NCBI GenBank assembly: GCA_012719125.1
Contig: JAAYAY010000434.1
Coordinates: 1 to 64,000, forward strand
Source: Planctomycetaceae bacterium
Lineage (GTDB): Bacteria > Planctomycetota > Planctomycetia > Pirellulales > Thermoguttaceae
DNA: 64,000 bases
Direction: 5' to 3'
The position numbers and the translations under genes are program-made. Shown here one piece after another: positions 18,286 through 28,456 of the stretch (position 1 is the first letter of the stretch; the number at the start of each line of letters is the position of its first letter). The notes under the pieces are model-generated. The model made no database searches. It had not been told where the DNA came from and saw nothing but the letters and a program-made list of their open reading frames with translations.

Positions 18286-19298
18286 ATGAATGCCCCACGT
18301 TGCCGCAATATGCGTTTCTGGCTGTTCAATCTGTGTCTCTTGCTCTTGCCGACAACCGCAATCGCCGCAGACCTTGCGGAAGAGATGAAGCAGGTTTCCT
18401 CGAGAATCGTCTACGAGACCTGGCAGAACGACAACTGGGAACTGTTCACGATCCGTGCCGACGGTTCCGACATGGTCAATCTGACCAAGACGCCGGATCA
18501 GAACGAACTGTGCCCGCACGCGTCGCCGGACGGCACCAAGATCTGTTTCGTATGCGATGAAGGCACGGGCGCCGACAAGATTCGGAACGTCTACGTCATG
18601 AATCTCGACGGAACCGACCGCAAGCTGGTGGCAAAGAACGCCCGGCAGCCCTGCTGGAAGTTCGATTCCACCGCGATCGCCTACCTGAAAGGCGAAGTGG
18701 AACAGTTCACCTTCACGGACTATGCCACCCAAGGCATCTTCATCTACGACCTGGCGAGCGGCGAGCACAGGCAGCATCCCAACCACGATCTCATGCACCT
18801 CTACAACGTCTGCTGGTCGCCCGACGGCAAGTGGTTCGTGTCGACCGTCCACGCCGGAATGGGCTACAAGCACGGCATTCTGGCGATTGAAGCCGACGGG
18901 CAGGACGTCTATGATTTGGAGATCCCCGGCTGCCGGCCGGACATCAGTCCCGACGGCAAACGCATCGCCTGGGGCCCCAGCGACTGGGCCCTTCGCATCG
19001 GCGACCTCGATTTTTCCGGCGAGACGCCCAAGGTGCTCAACGCCCGCGACGTGGTGACCAGCGAGAAGCCGATGAAGATCTACCACGTCGACTGGTCGCC
19101 TTGCGGGAAGTACATCGCTTTCAGCCGAGGACCAGACCGGAAGATTCTGGGCACGATTCCCGAGGTCGTGGGGGCGAAAGCCAAAGGTTGGGATATCGGC
19201 GTGGCCGACGTCAGCCAGACGAACCGCTGGATGCCGATCACATCCGACGGAAACTGCAACAAGGAACCCGACTGGATCCCACCTGCCAAGGAATCGCC

Positions 19299-19302
<4 letters not shown>
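18286..19302 (+). CDS. Secreted TolB/PD40-type beta-propeller protein
   Basis: A 338-aa exported protein. The signal peptide spans about residues 1-28 (FWLFNLCLLLLPTTAIA). Several PD40/TolB-like blades follow, with repeated SPDGTK, SPDGKW, SPDGKR and SPCGKY motifs and IRADGSD-type turns. It is a probable periplasmic binding or scaffold protein with no catalytic residues seen. An internal ATG at 18310 would also give a complete signal peptide. Its stop overlaps the next start by four bases (ATGA), so it is coupled to the modifying-factor-like protein. Confidence 0.85.
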
Positions 19303-21518
<2,216 letters not shown>

Positions 21519-21543
21519 CACTGTAGAATCGTATCCCCCGCCT

Positions 21544-22995
21544 ATGTTGTTCCACACCTGGGTCTTTCTGGCCTTCTTCCTCGCCTTCTACCCGATCTAC
21601 CTGCTGATCAAGGGAACGCGGCTCAAGCTGCCGTGGCTGCTGGCCGCTTCCTATTTGTTCTACGGCTGGTGGAATCCGGTCTATCTTCTGCTGATCCTCT
21701 GGGCCACGACCGTCGACTACCTGGCCGTGCTGGCCATGGCACGGACGGGCTGGAAACGGCTGTGGCTGACGGTGAGCATCGTCAACAACCTCGGACTACT
21801 GGGCTTCTTCAAGTACGGCCGCTTCGTGGTCGACAATGTGAACGCGCTGGCCGAGCGGTTCGATCTGCCCTACGCGCTGAGCGATCCGAACGTCTGCTTT
21901 CTCAGTGACGGCCTGAACGCGGTTCTCTCGTCGTTGCACCTCCCCTACCACGTGCCCGATTTCAGCTACCTGCTGCCGGTCGGCATCTCCTTCTATGTCT
22001 TCCAGTCGATGAGCTACACGATCGACTTCTATCGGGGACAGGTCGAGTTGGAACGCAGCTTCATCCGCTACGCCACCTTCGTCTCGTTGTTTCCGCAACT
22101 CGTTGCCGGGCCGATCGAACGGGCCAGCCACCTCCTGCCCCAGTTGTATGGAACGCCGAAGGTTACGCGAGACGACGTGGCCGACGGCCTCTCGCTGTTC
22201 GTCGTTGGTCTATTCAAGAAGGTGGCCCTGGCCGACTACCTGGCCATGTACGTCGACCCGGTGTATGCCGCCCCGGAAGAATACCGGTCGCCGGCCCTGC
22301 TCCTGGCCACGTTTGCCTTCGCCTGGCAGATCTACTTCGACTTCAGCGGCTACACCGACATGGCCCGCGGCATCGGCCGGCTGATCGGTTTCCGCCTCAT
22401 GCTCAACTTCAACAATCCGTACCTCGCCACGGGACTGGGCGATTTCTGGCGCCGCTGGCACATCAGCCTCTCCACATGGTTCCGCGACTACGTCTATATC
22501 CCGCTGGGCGGCAACCGTCACAGCGAACTGCGAACCTACGTGAACATGGTCCTGACGATGTTGATCTCGGGTCTCTGGCACGGCGCCATGTGGACCTTCG
22601 TCCTCTGGGGCGCCGTCCACGCCGCCGGCCGCGTGCTGACCCGGTGGCTGGAACAGACCGCCATCTACCGCGATCGCGTACCCACGCTTGCCAAGCAGGT
22701 GCTCACCTTCTCCATCGTCATGCTGGCCTGGGTGTTCTTTCGGGCGCAGAGCACCGGCGACGCGTGGCTGATTCTCGGGCGAATCTTCACCAGCGGGCTA
22801 GGCGATCCGGCCTTCCCCCTGTTGCTGGCGGGGCTTGTGCTGTCGATCTGGTTATACCAGTACGTTTTTGAATCGAAGTTCCAGAAGATCGTCAGCGCGG
22901 GCCCGGTGCGGCTGGCGCTGGTTGTCGGTATGCTCGTTTACATGGCCACCGTCGTGACATCGGGCAATCAAGAGTTCATCTACTTCCGCTTCTAG
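21544..22995 (+). CDS. MBOAT family O-acyltransferase (AlgI/DltB-like)
   Basis: A 483-aa polytopic membrane protein of the membrane-bound O-acyltransferase family. Signature regions are FDFSGYTDMARGIGRLIGF, NFNNPYLATGLGDFWRRWH and LISGLWHGAMWTF, with putative catalytic H346 in WHG. AlgI-type members pass acyl groups across the membrane to acetylate exported polysaccharides with an SGNH-type partner; such a partner lies downstream at 24158. The 52 codons upstream of the ATG at 21544 overlap the deacetylase gene and are not part of the protein. It is separated from its partner by a REP-transposase insertion. Confidence 0.93.
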   Translation: MLFHTWVFLAFFLAFYPIYLLIKGTRLKLPWLLAASYLFYGWWNPVYLLLILWATTVDYLAVLAMARTGWKRLWLTVSIVNNLGLLGFFKYGRFVVDNVNALAERFDLPYALSDPNVCFLSDGLNAVLSSLHLPYHVPDFSYLLPVGISFYVFQSMSYTIDFYRGQVELERSFIRYATFVSLFPQLVAGPIERASHLLPQLYGTPKVTRDDVADGLSLFVVGLFKKVALADYLAMYVDPVYAAPEEYRSPALLLATFAFAWQIYFDFSGYTDMARGIGRLIGFRLMLNFNNPYLATGLGDFWRRWHISLSTWFRDYVYIPLGGNRHSELRTYVNMVLTMLISGLWHGAMWTFVLWGAVHAAGRVLTRWLEQTAIYRDRVPTLAKQVLTFSIVMLAWVFFRAQSTGDAWLILGRIFTSGLGDPAFPLLLAGLVLSIWLYQYVFESKFQKIVSAGPVRLALVVGMLVYMATVVTSGNQEFIYFRF

Positions 22996-23368
22996 CAGCC
23001 CCAGTTCCGATGATTTCGTTTTTTGTTTCAGTCCCGAAGGGACGACCCTAAACCAGCCCAGGGTGGAGCGACGTGAGTGCAACGAACGTCGCGCAACCCT
23101 GGGATGCAAGGATTGTTCGACGCTTTTTGTTTCAGTCCCGAAGGGACGACCCTATGCCAGCCCAGGGTGGAGCGACGTGAGCAACGCGAACGTCGCGTAA
23201 CCCTGGGACGGTTCCGATGATCCCGTTTTCGTTTCAGTCCCGAAGGGACGACCCTAAGCCAGCCCAGGGTGGAGCGACGTGAGCAACGCGAACGTCGCGC
23301 AACCCTGGGACACGATGATTGTTCGATGGTGAACCCCAAAGGGGTGGCCCTAAAACAAGGTCGAGAAC
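22996..23368. repeat. Left REP array of the REPtron: three 80-bp units and a half unit
   Basis: Three near-identical direct units occupy 23025-23104, 23129-23208 and 23231-23310, with 22-24-bp spacers. Each contains a small hairpin (TCCCgaaGGGA) and a nested double stem: CCCAGGGT pairs with ACCCTGGG around GCGACGT/ACGTCGC. A half unit (gaaccccaaaggggtggccc, 23331-23350) precedes the transposase start. The arrangement is a BIME-like array expected to be mobilised by the adjacent REP-associated transposase. Confidence 0.85.
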
Positions 23369-23821
23369 ATGCCACAATCATTGGCCAGGGTGATCGTTCA
23401 TGTCGTTTACAGCACCAAGCAACGCCACCCGTGGCTTCGCAACCCCACTCTGCGATCCGAATTGTATGCCTATACTGCCACCATACTCAAAAATGAAGTC
23501 GACTCACCGGCCATCCTGATCAACGGCATGGCCGATCACCTCCACATCCTGTGTCTGCTGTCCCGCAAGTTCGCTATCATGGACGTCGTCAAGAGATCAA
23601 AGACAGAAACGTCGAAATGGATCAAGAGACAAGGCCACGACGGTTTCCAGTGGCAGGCAGGATACGGAGTCTTTTCGGTAAGCCAGTCAAACGTCGAACA
23701 AGTCAAACGTTACATTGCCAATCAGGAGGAGCACCACAAGCGCATCTCGTTCCAGGACGAGTTCCGAAGGATCTGCGAGAAACATGGGATCGAAATTGAT
23801 GAACGGTACGTTTGGGATTAG
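23369..23821 (+). mobile_element. REP-associated tyrosine transposase (IS200/TnpA-like, RAYT)
   Basis: A 150-aa complete Y1-type single-strand transposase. The HUH-type motif is HLH (H57, H59 in ADHLHILCLL). The probable nucleophile is Y115 in VKRYIANQEEHH, which is followed by the usual ISFQDEFRRICEKHGI tail. It starts VIVHVVYSTKQR, as RAYT proteins do. It lies between two arrays of palindromic units, with direct copies on the left and inverted plus direct copies on the right, as expected of a domesticated REP transposase. No accessory TnpB is present. It interrupts the MBOAT/SGNH gene pair. Confidence 0.92.
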
Positions 23822-24157
23822 GAACGGCGATGGTGACGTATTTGTTAGGGCCGCCCCGTTGGGGCTGGTTGATCTTGTTTGGATTTCCGACCCAGGGTTG
23901 CGCGACGTTCGCTTCGCACACGTGCGCTACACCCTGGGCTGATATAGGGATGTGCCTTCGGCACGAGAGGAATCGATTCCGTTTCCAATAACCTCATTCA
24001 ACACGCAGACATCATGCAGACATTCCGTCCCGAAGGGACGCCCCTAAGCCAGCCCAGGGTGAAGCGAATGTGAGCGACGCGAGCATCGCGTAACCCTGGG
24101 ACCAAAGACCATTTGCCCACGAACCCCAACAGGGTGGCCCTAACACGACATGGCTCC
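23822..24157. repeat. Right REP array of the REPtron: one inverted and one direct unit
   Basis: An inverted half unit (23844-23866) and an inverted full unit (23890-23949, CCCAGGGTTGCGCGACGT to ACACCCTGGGCT) come first. A direct unit follows (about 24021-24101, again TCCCgaaGGGA then CCCAGGGT to ACCCTGGGA). A direct half unit (24121-24146, gaaccccaacagggtggccc) ends only about a dozen bases before the next gene's start at 24158. No gene is seen in these 336 bp. Confidence 0.85.
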
Positions 24158-25297
24158 ATGGCAAACAACAAACCTCCCAACACGACCCATTCCGTCACAG
24201 AAGACGCTCCCGACGAACGTTTCGCCGCAAACGACGTTCGCCTCTCTCCTCGCGGATGGCTGCTCGCGGCCGCCCTGACGCTGCTGGCGTTCTGGTTGAT
24301 CCCGCTGGCCTGGCAGAAGATCGAACCGCTGAACCTGGAGCCCGACTACCGCATCCCTTTCCGGCTGGGAAACGACTACTGGAACTACCGGCGAACGAGC
24401 ACCGAAGTATGCCGCGGCGATGAGACGGTTCTGGTCGGCGATTCGGTTCTTTGGGGCCATTACGTCGACAGCCACGAGACGCTTTCCCATTACCTCAACG
24501 AGGTCTCCGGCGGCAGTGAGTTCGCCAACCTGGGCGTCGACGGCATCCACCCCGTCGCTCTGGCCGGCCTTGTTGAGCATTTTGGCGGGGCGATCCGCAA
24601 CAAGCGGGTCGTCGTCAACTGCAATCTGCTGTGGATGAGTTCTCCGCGACACGACCTCTCCTCCGACAAGGAATCACCCTTCAACCACCCGGCCCTCGTT
24701 CCGCAGTTTGCCGTCAGAATTCCCTCCTATCGGGCGTCGATTTCTGAGCGGCTGGGGATCGTCGTCGCCAGGCAGTTCCGATTTCTCGGTTGGGCTGATC
24801 ATGTTCGTATCGCCTACTTCGGCAGCGACGATCTGGCGACCTGGACGCTGGAGCACCCCCACAATGACCCCTTGGACCAGGTGACGCTGATCCTTCCATC
24901 GCCCGACGAACCGCCGTCGCCGGAACCAGACGCCCGGCCCTGGAACGAGAAGGGCCTGCGACAAGTCAATCCGGAGTGGGTACCGCTCGAACAGTCGCTG
25001 CAATGGCGGTTCTTCCAGCAGACGGTCGAGTCGCTCAAGCAGCGGGGTAATCGAGTCTTCGTGATGATCGGCCCGCTGAACGAGCACATGCTGACGGAAA
25101 AGGGGCTGGCTGCGTACAATCAGCGAAAGTCTGCCGTGGCCGCGTGGCACGAGGAGCAGGGGATTCCTTGTACGGTTCCCGACGCCCTGCCGAGCCAGGA
25201 CTACGCCGACTTGAGCCACCCGACCGCCGAGGGCTACGCCCTCCTGGCAGAAGAGCTTATGAAAGAAGATTCGTTTCGTCAGTTTCTTGCGGAATGA
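24158..25297 (+). CDS. SGNH-hydrolase-like membrane-anchored partner of the MBOAT protein (AlgJ/DltD-like)
   Basis: A 379-aa protein with a cytosolic N-terminus, one membrane helix (about residues 37-58, WLLAAALTLLAFWLIPL) and an extracytoplasmic SGNH domain. The nucleophile motif is GDSVLWG (G94-D95-S96) and the catalytic Asp/His pair is DLSHP (D351, H354). Proteins of this kind receive the acyl group from the MBOAT partner and transfer it to an exported polymer. The ATG at 24158 is used; an upstream TTG at 24113 would add residues encoded by repeat DNA. The REP half unit in its leader may affect translation. Confidence 0.85.
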   Translation: MANNKPPNTTHSVTEDAPDERFAANDVRLSPRGWLLAAALTLLAFWLIPLAWQKIEPLNLEPDYRIPFRLGNDYWNYRRTSTEVCRGDETVLVGDSVLWGHYVDSHETLSHYLNEVSGGSEFANLGVDGIHPVALAGLVEHFGGAIRNKRVVVNCNLLWMSSPRHDLSSDKESPFNHPALVPQFAVRIPSYRASISERLGIVVARQFRFLGWADHVRIAYFGSDDLATWTLEHPHNDPLDQVTLILPSPDEPPSPEPDARPWNEKGLRQVNPEWVPLEQSLQWRFFQQTVESLKQRGNRVFVMIGPLNEHMLTEKGLAAYNQRKSAVAAWHEEQGIPCTVPDALPSQDYADLSHPTAEGYALLAEELMKEDSFRQFLAE

Positions 25298-25388
25298 CCC
25301 GTAGGTCCCGGGCGCCGCACGGGTCCTGAGGCGGAGGATTACCGAGGCAAACATCCATGCACTTTGGACGGCCTGCGGAGGCACAAGT

Positions 25389-27170
25389 ATGAGACTCGAT
25401 CACGGATACATTCCCACTCCTTTCCTTGCGTTGTGTATTGTGTTGATGCTCGGAGCTACCCAGCCGGCCCAGGCAGCCGGCGGGATCACCGTATCCCACG
25501 ATGGCGTCACCATCCGGGTTCTCAGTAAACCGTTCTCGGGCGACAGCGCGTCGCCAAACGACGCTTCTTCAAACACATTGTCGCTCGCTCAACTGCCGGC
25601 ACAGGTGTCGAGCTTTGCCGTGTTGGAGACCGAAACGGTCGTCGTCTCATGTACGGCCGATCCGGGTGTCCTGGCCTTCTGGACGCGCCGTGACGGTCGG
25701 CTCACGCGGCAGGGCGAGGTTCTTCTGAACTCGGTTCCTGACTCTCCGCAGACTCGAATCGTGGCCGACGAGCGGCACGGCATGGCTTTGGAAATCGGCG
25801 ATCGCCAGGAAGGATTGCGGCAGATTGTTGCCCTCTCGAAGGACGGGATTCTGGAAATCCGGCAACCGTCCGCGCGAACCGTGACGGTTCGCTGCCCGTT
25901 ACGATATGCCCTGGTGCCTTCGCTGATCGGCACCGATCTGCTTTTCGATCCGGAAACTCTTCCGGCCGGAAAGCCCAGCTTTCTGCCCTCGCTGAACATG
26001 GTTGTCGGCCTGCAGGAAGGCGGCTCCGGTATGTTGACAGCCGTCTGGCCTCCGGCTAACCAGTTGGCTCGAGTGCTAGTCCAGGAGCAGAGCGACACTC
26101 GTCGAGTCGAGTCCTTCGAACTCGACACCGCCGGCAAGCCCATATTCGTCAGCTTCATCGAAGACCCGAATATCTGGCACGCCGAGCCGCTCCGCAAGGA
26201 GTACCTGGAGACCGATACGGCGATCGCCTGGCAGCGGCCGTTCGACGCCCGGTGGGTCGGACGGTTCTTGATCGACTCCGACGGATACGACTTCCCCTTC
26301 TATTTCCTCGCCGAGCGGCAGAAGCTCTGGGGACGCTACATCCGCGGCTGGTTCTACTACCCGGTCTGGTTCGACCGCGACAAGACGATGGTTCACTTCG
26401 AGAAGAAATTCCCGCCCGTCGGCGATCTCCTCGTTTACTATCTCGATACCTACGACGACAACGGCGGGCAATTGTCGCCGGTGGGCGTGATGCAGAAGTC
26501 GTTGGGCAAAGACGCGGCCGCGGAACTGCTCGACTTCAAGGGGACCAGGGAGTTGACCCTGCTCGAACACCGCAACGCCGTGTGCGCCATGACCTACAAG
26601 ATCGAAGGCTGCTTTGCCGGGGAGCCCGACGCTCGGCCGTGGGCGGAGGTGAGGCCTTTTACCGACGACATTGCCACTTTCATCCGGCTCATCCGCGAGC
26701 GAGTGTTCCAGTTCGACCAGTTTGCCGCCGAACTGCAGGACCTGCTGCAGGCCGAGCAGAAGAAGCAGCCGGAACTGGCCGACGCCTTGAAGCCGTGCGA
26801 GGAGATCCTGGAAGAGATCCGCGCCATCGCCGCCGACGATCTGCCCGACATCTCGCTCGAAACGGTCCGCGAGTGGACCGACGCCGTCAAACAACTCACG
26901 CCGGATGCCGAGAAGAAGAACCTGGCGACCGTCAAAGCCTTGACGCAGAAGTGCCGCTCCGTGGCCGGGACCCAGGACGACATGGCCCGCAACTTGTGCG
27001 TGGTGACGATCCGCCTTATGGAGGAGGCGGCCCGGATGGGCACCGCCTCTCCGCAGCACGTCCGCCTGGCGGAACAGATCATCGCCCGTTGCCGAGGCAT
27101 CATCCGCCAGCCCACCTGGTGGGAGCCCTGCCGCAAGTACCTTCCCAAAAGCAATCCCGGCGCACCATAG
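25389..27170 (+). CDS. Secreted protein of unknown function
   Basis: A 593-aa exported protein that I do not recognise. Residues 1-30 are a Sec signal ending AQA. Residues 35-260 are beta-rich and propeller-like (VLAFWTRRDGRL, IVALSKDGILEIR). Residues 270-410 contain many aromatics (GRYIRGWFYYPVWFDRD) suggestive of carbohydrate contact. Residues 430-560 are helical, with a possible coiled coil around LLQAEQKKQPELADALK. The ATG has a GCGGAGG site. It sits between the acyltransferase pair and a lipoprotein, and a role in envelope polysaccharide is only a guess from context. Confidence 0.75.
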   Translation: MRLDHGYIPTPFLALCIVLMLGATQPAQAAGGITVSHDGVTIRVLSKPFSGDSASPNDASSNTLSLAQLPAQVSSFAVLETETVVVSCTADPGVLAFWTRRDGRLTRQGEVLLNSVPDSPQTRIVADERHGMALEIGDRQEGLRQIVALSKDGILEIRQPSARTVTVRCPLRYALVPSLIGTDLLFDPETLPAGKPSFLPSLNMVVGLQEGGSGMLTAVWPPANQLARVLVQEQSDTRRVESFELDTAGKPIFVSFIEDPNIWHAEPLRKEYLETDTAIAWQRPFDARWVGRFLIDSDGYDFPFYFLAERQKLWGRYIRGWFYYPVWFDRDKTMVHFEKKFPPVGDLLVYYLDTYDDNGGQLSPVGVMQKSLGKDAAAELLDFKGTRELTLLEHRNAVCAMTYKIEGCFAGEPDARPWAEVRPFTDDIATFIRLIRERVFQFDQFAAELQDLLQAEQKKQPELADALKPCEEILEEIRAIAADDLPDISLETVREWTDAVKQLTPDAEKKNLATVKALTQKCRSVAGTQDDMARNLCVVTIRLMEEAARMGTASPQHVRLAEQIIARCRGIIRQPTWWEPCRKYLPKSNPGAP

Positions 27171-27173
27171 TCC

Positions 27174-27207
27174 GTAGGATAGGTTTGCAGTTCCTGCAAC
27201 CTGTCCA
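27174..27207. repeat. Short hairpin repeat related to the 38.8-kb palindromes
   Basis: The segment starts GTAGGATAGGTTTGCAG and can pair with CTGCAACCTGTCC with one bulge. It shares the GTAGGA-AGGTTTG / AACCTGTCC theme with the elements at 38786-38869. It is probably a degenerate single copy of the same dispersed family. Confidence 0.5.
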
Positions 27208-27243
27208 AGACAAATGCGACCCCGTCTTCCAGGAGAATACGAC

Positions 27244-28125
27244 GTGCAACAGCGATCGTTCACAACGTGCACTCTCGTAACTCTGCTCGCACTGACGACC
27301 GTCGGCTGCGTGGAACGCACACGGCCCGAAACGTCGCAGACGCCGACGTCAAACGAACCAGCGTCTGCAAGCGAACAGCCGAGCGAGATCGAAACCTCAG
27401 GCGGCGTCCCGATGGTCCTGATCCCCGGCGGCGAGTTCACCATGGGCAGCGACGGCCAGCAAGACGCCGCGCCCGCCCACAAGGTGACCGTGAGCCCCTT
27501 CTACATGGACCGCTACGAGGTGACGCAAGCGTTCTACGAGCGGCTCATCGGTAAGAATCCGGCGAGGCGCAAGGGCGAGCAGAATCCGGTCGAACGGGTC
27601 CGTTGGACCGACGCACTCAAGTTCTGCAACGCTCGATCGGCCGAGGAGGGCCTGACGCCCTGCTACAACCTGGAGACCCGGGCCTGCGACTTCTCGGCCG
27701 ACGGCTACCGGCTGCCCACCGAGGCCGAGTGGGAATATGCCTGCCGGGCCGGCAGCACGGGCGACTACTACTTCGAAGGCGGCGCCGACCGGCTGGATGC
27801 CAACGCCTGGTTCCGCGACAACGCCGGGCGCAAGCATCATCCCGTCGGCCAGAAAGAACCCAACGCCTTCGGCCTGTACGACATGGCCGGCAACGTTCGC
27901 GAATGGTGCAACGACTGGTACGCCGTCGACGCCTACTCCGCCGACCCCGCCGCCGATCCCCGCGGGCCCGCCTCGGGCGAGAAGACCGTCCTGCGCGGCG
28001 GCGCCTTCTCCGGCTCCGCCGAGACCTGCACCAGTTGGAGCCGCTATTGTGACGAGCCGGGCTTCACCGACGCCTGCGTCGCCTCCGACGACTACGGCTT
28101 CCGCTGTGTCAAGCGAGCCAAGTAG
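27244..28125 (+). CDS. Formylglycine-generating-enzyme-like (SUMF1-fold) lipoprotein
   Basis: A 293-aa lipoprotein. The lipobox is TTVGC, followed by a Thr/Ser/Glu-rich tether (about residues 23-55). The modifying-factor fold follows, with MVLIPGGEFTMGS, YMDRYEVTQAFYE, RLPTEAEWEYACRAGS, GNVREWCNDWY and GFRCVKRAK. At the position of the first catalytic Cys of real formylglycine-generating enzymes there is Gly (RGGAFSGSAETC); only the second Cys aligns. A binding or other catalytic role is more likely than sulfatase activation. The GTG at 27244 follows AGGAG nine bases upstream and is preferred to the ATG at 27214. Confidence 0.85.
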   Translation: MQQRSFTTCTLVTLLALTTVGCVERTRPETSQTPTSNEPASASEQPSEIETSGGVPMVLIPGGEFTMGSDGQQDAAPAHKVTVSPFYMDRYEVTQAFYERLIGKNPARRKGEQNPVERVRWTDALKFCNARSAEEGLTPCYNLETRACDFSADGYRLPTEAEWEYACRAGSTGDYYFEGGADRLDANAWFRDNAGRKHHPVGQKEPNAFGLYDMAGNVREWCNDWYAVDAYSADPAADPRGPASGEKTVLRGGAFSGSAETCTSWSRYCDEPGFTDACVASDDYGFRCVKRAK

Positions 28126-28456
28126 CGAGAACGAATCGCTCGAGGATTCTGAACAAGAGGAAGCAGAGGTATCAGAGGATAGGACGGAAGCGTCCAAGCT
28201 ATGCAAGATCCCGTGCTGCCAGGCTGAAGAGAAGACGGCTAAGTCACGAAAGAATCAAATCTCGCGAACGTACGAGAGACTCTCTTGACAAGGATTACCT
28301 CTCTGCTTGTTCGACACCCATGATTGGAATCTCTGCCAAGAGACGATGCGTTCTGCCTGTCGATAACCCAAGCTCACACAGAATTCACTCCTACTCTCTC
28401 TGATTCCTCTGCTTCCTCCTGTTCAAGTAATCCAAATCGCAGAAACCGAGATTCTC
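28126..28456. repeat. Gap holding a ~275-bp element with 29-bp terminal inverted repeats
   Basis: No credible gene is present in these 331 bp. A pair of 29-bp inverted repeats (28150-28178 and 28397-28425) matches at 26 positions, with core gaggaagcagagg. They enclose about 218 bp of unrelated sequence. The arrangement resembles a small non-autonomous element. The interior has no ORF of note and no ribosome binding site for an extra gene. Confidence 0.6.

Noticed and set aside
16427-18298. 623-codon antisense frame opposite the M14 peptidase
   Set aside because: No domain or start signal, and the opposite strand has all catalytic motifs of an M14 peptidase.
23025-23310. Three near-identical 80-bp repeats at regular ~103-bp spacing, CRISPR-like at first sight
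   Set aside because: Repeats are far too long and internally palindromic, spacers are only 22-24 bp, inverted copies lie beyond the transposase, and no cas genes are present. A REP array fits better.
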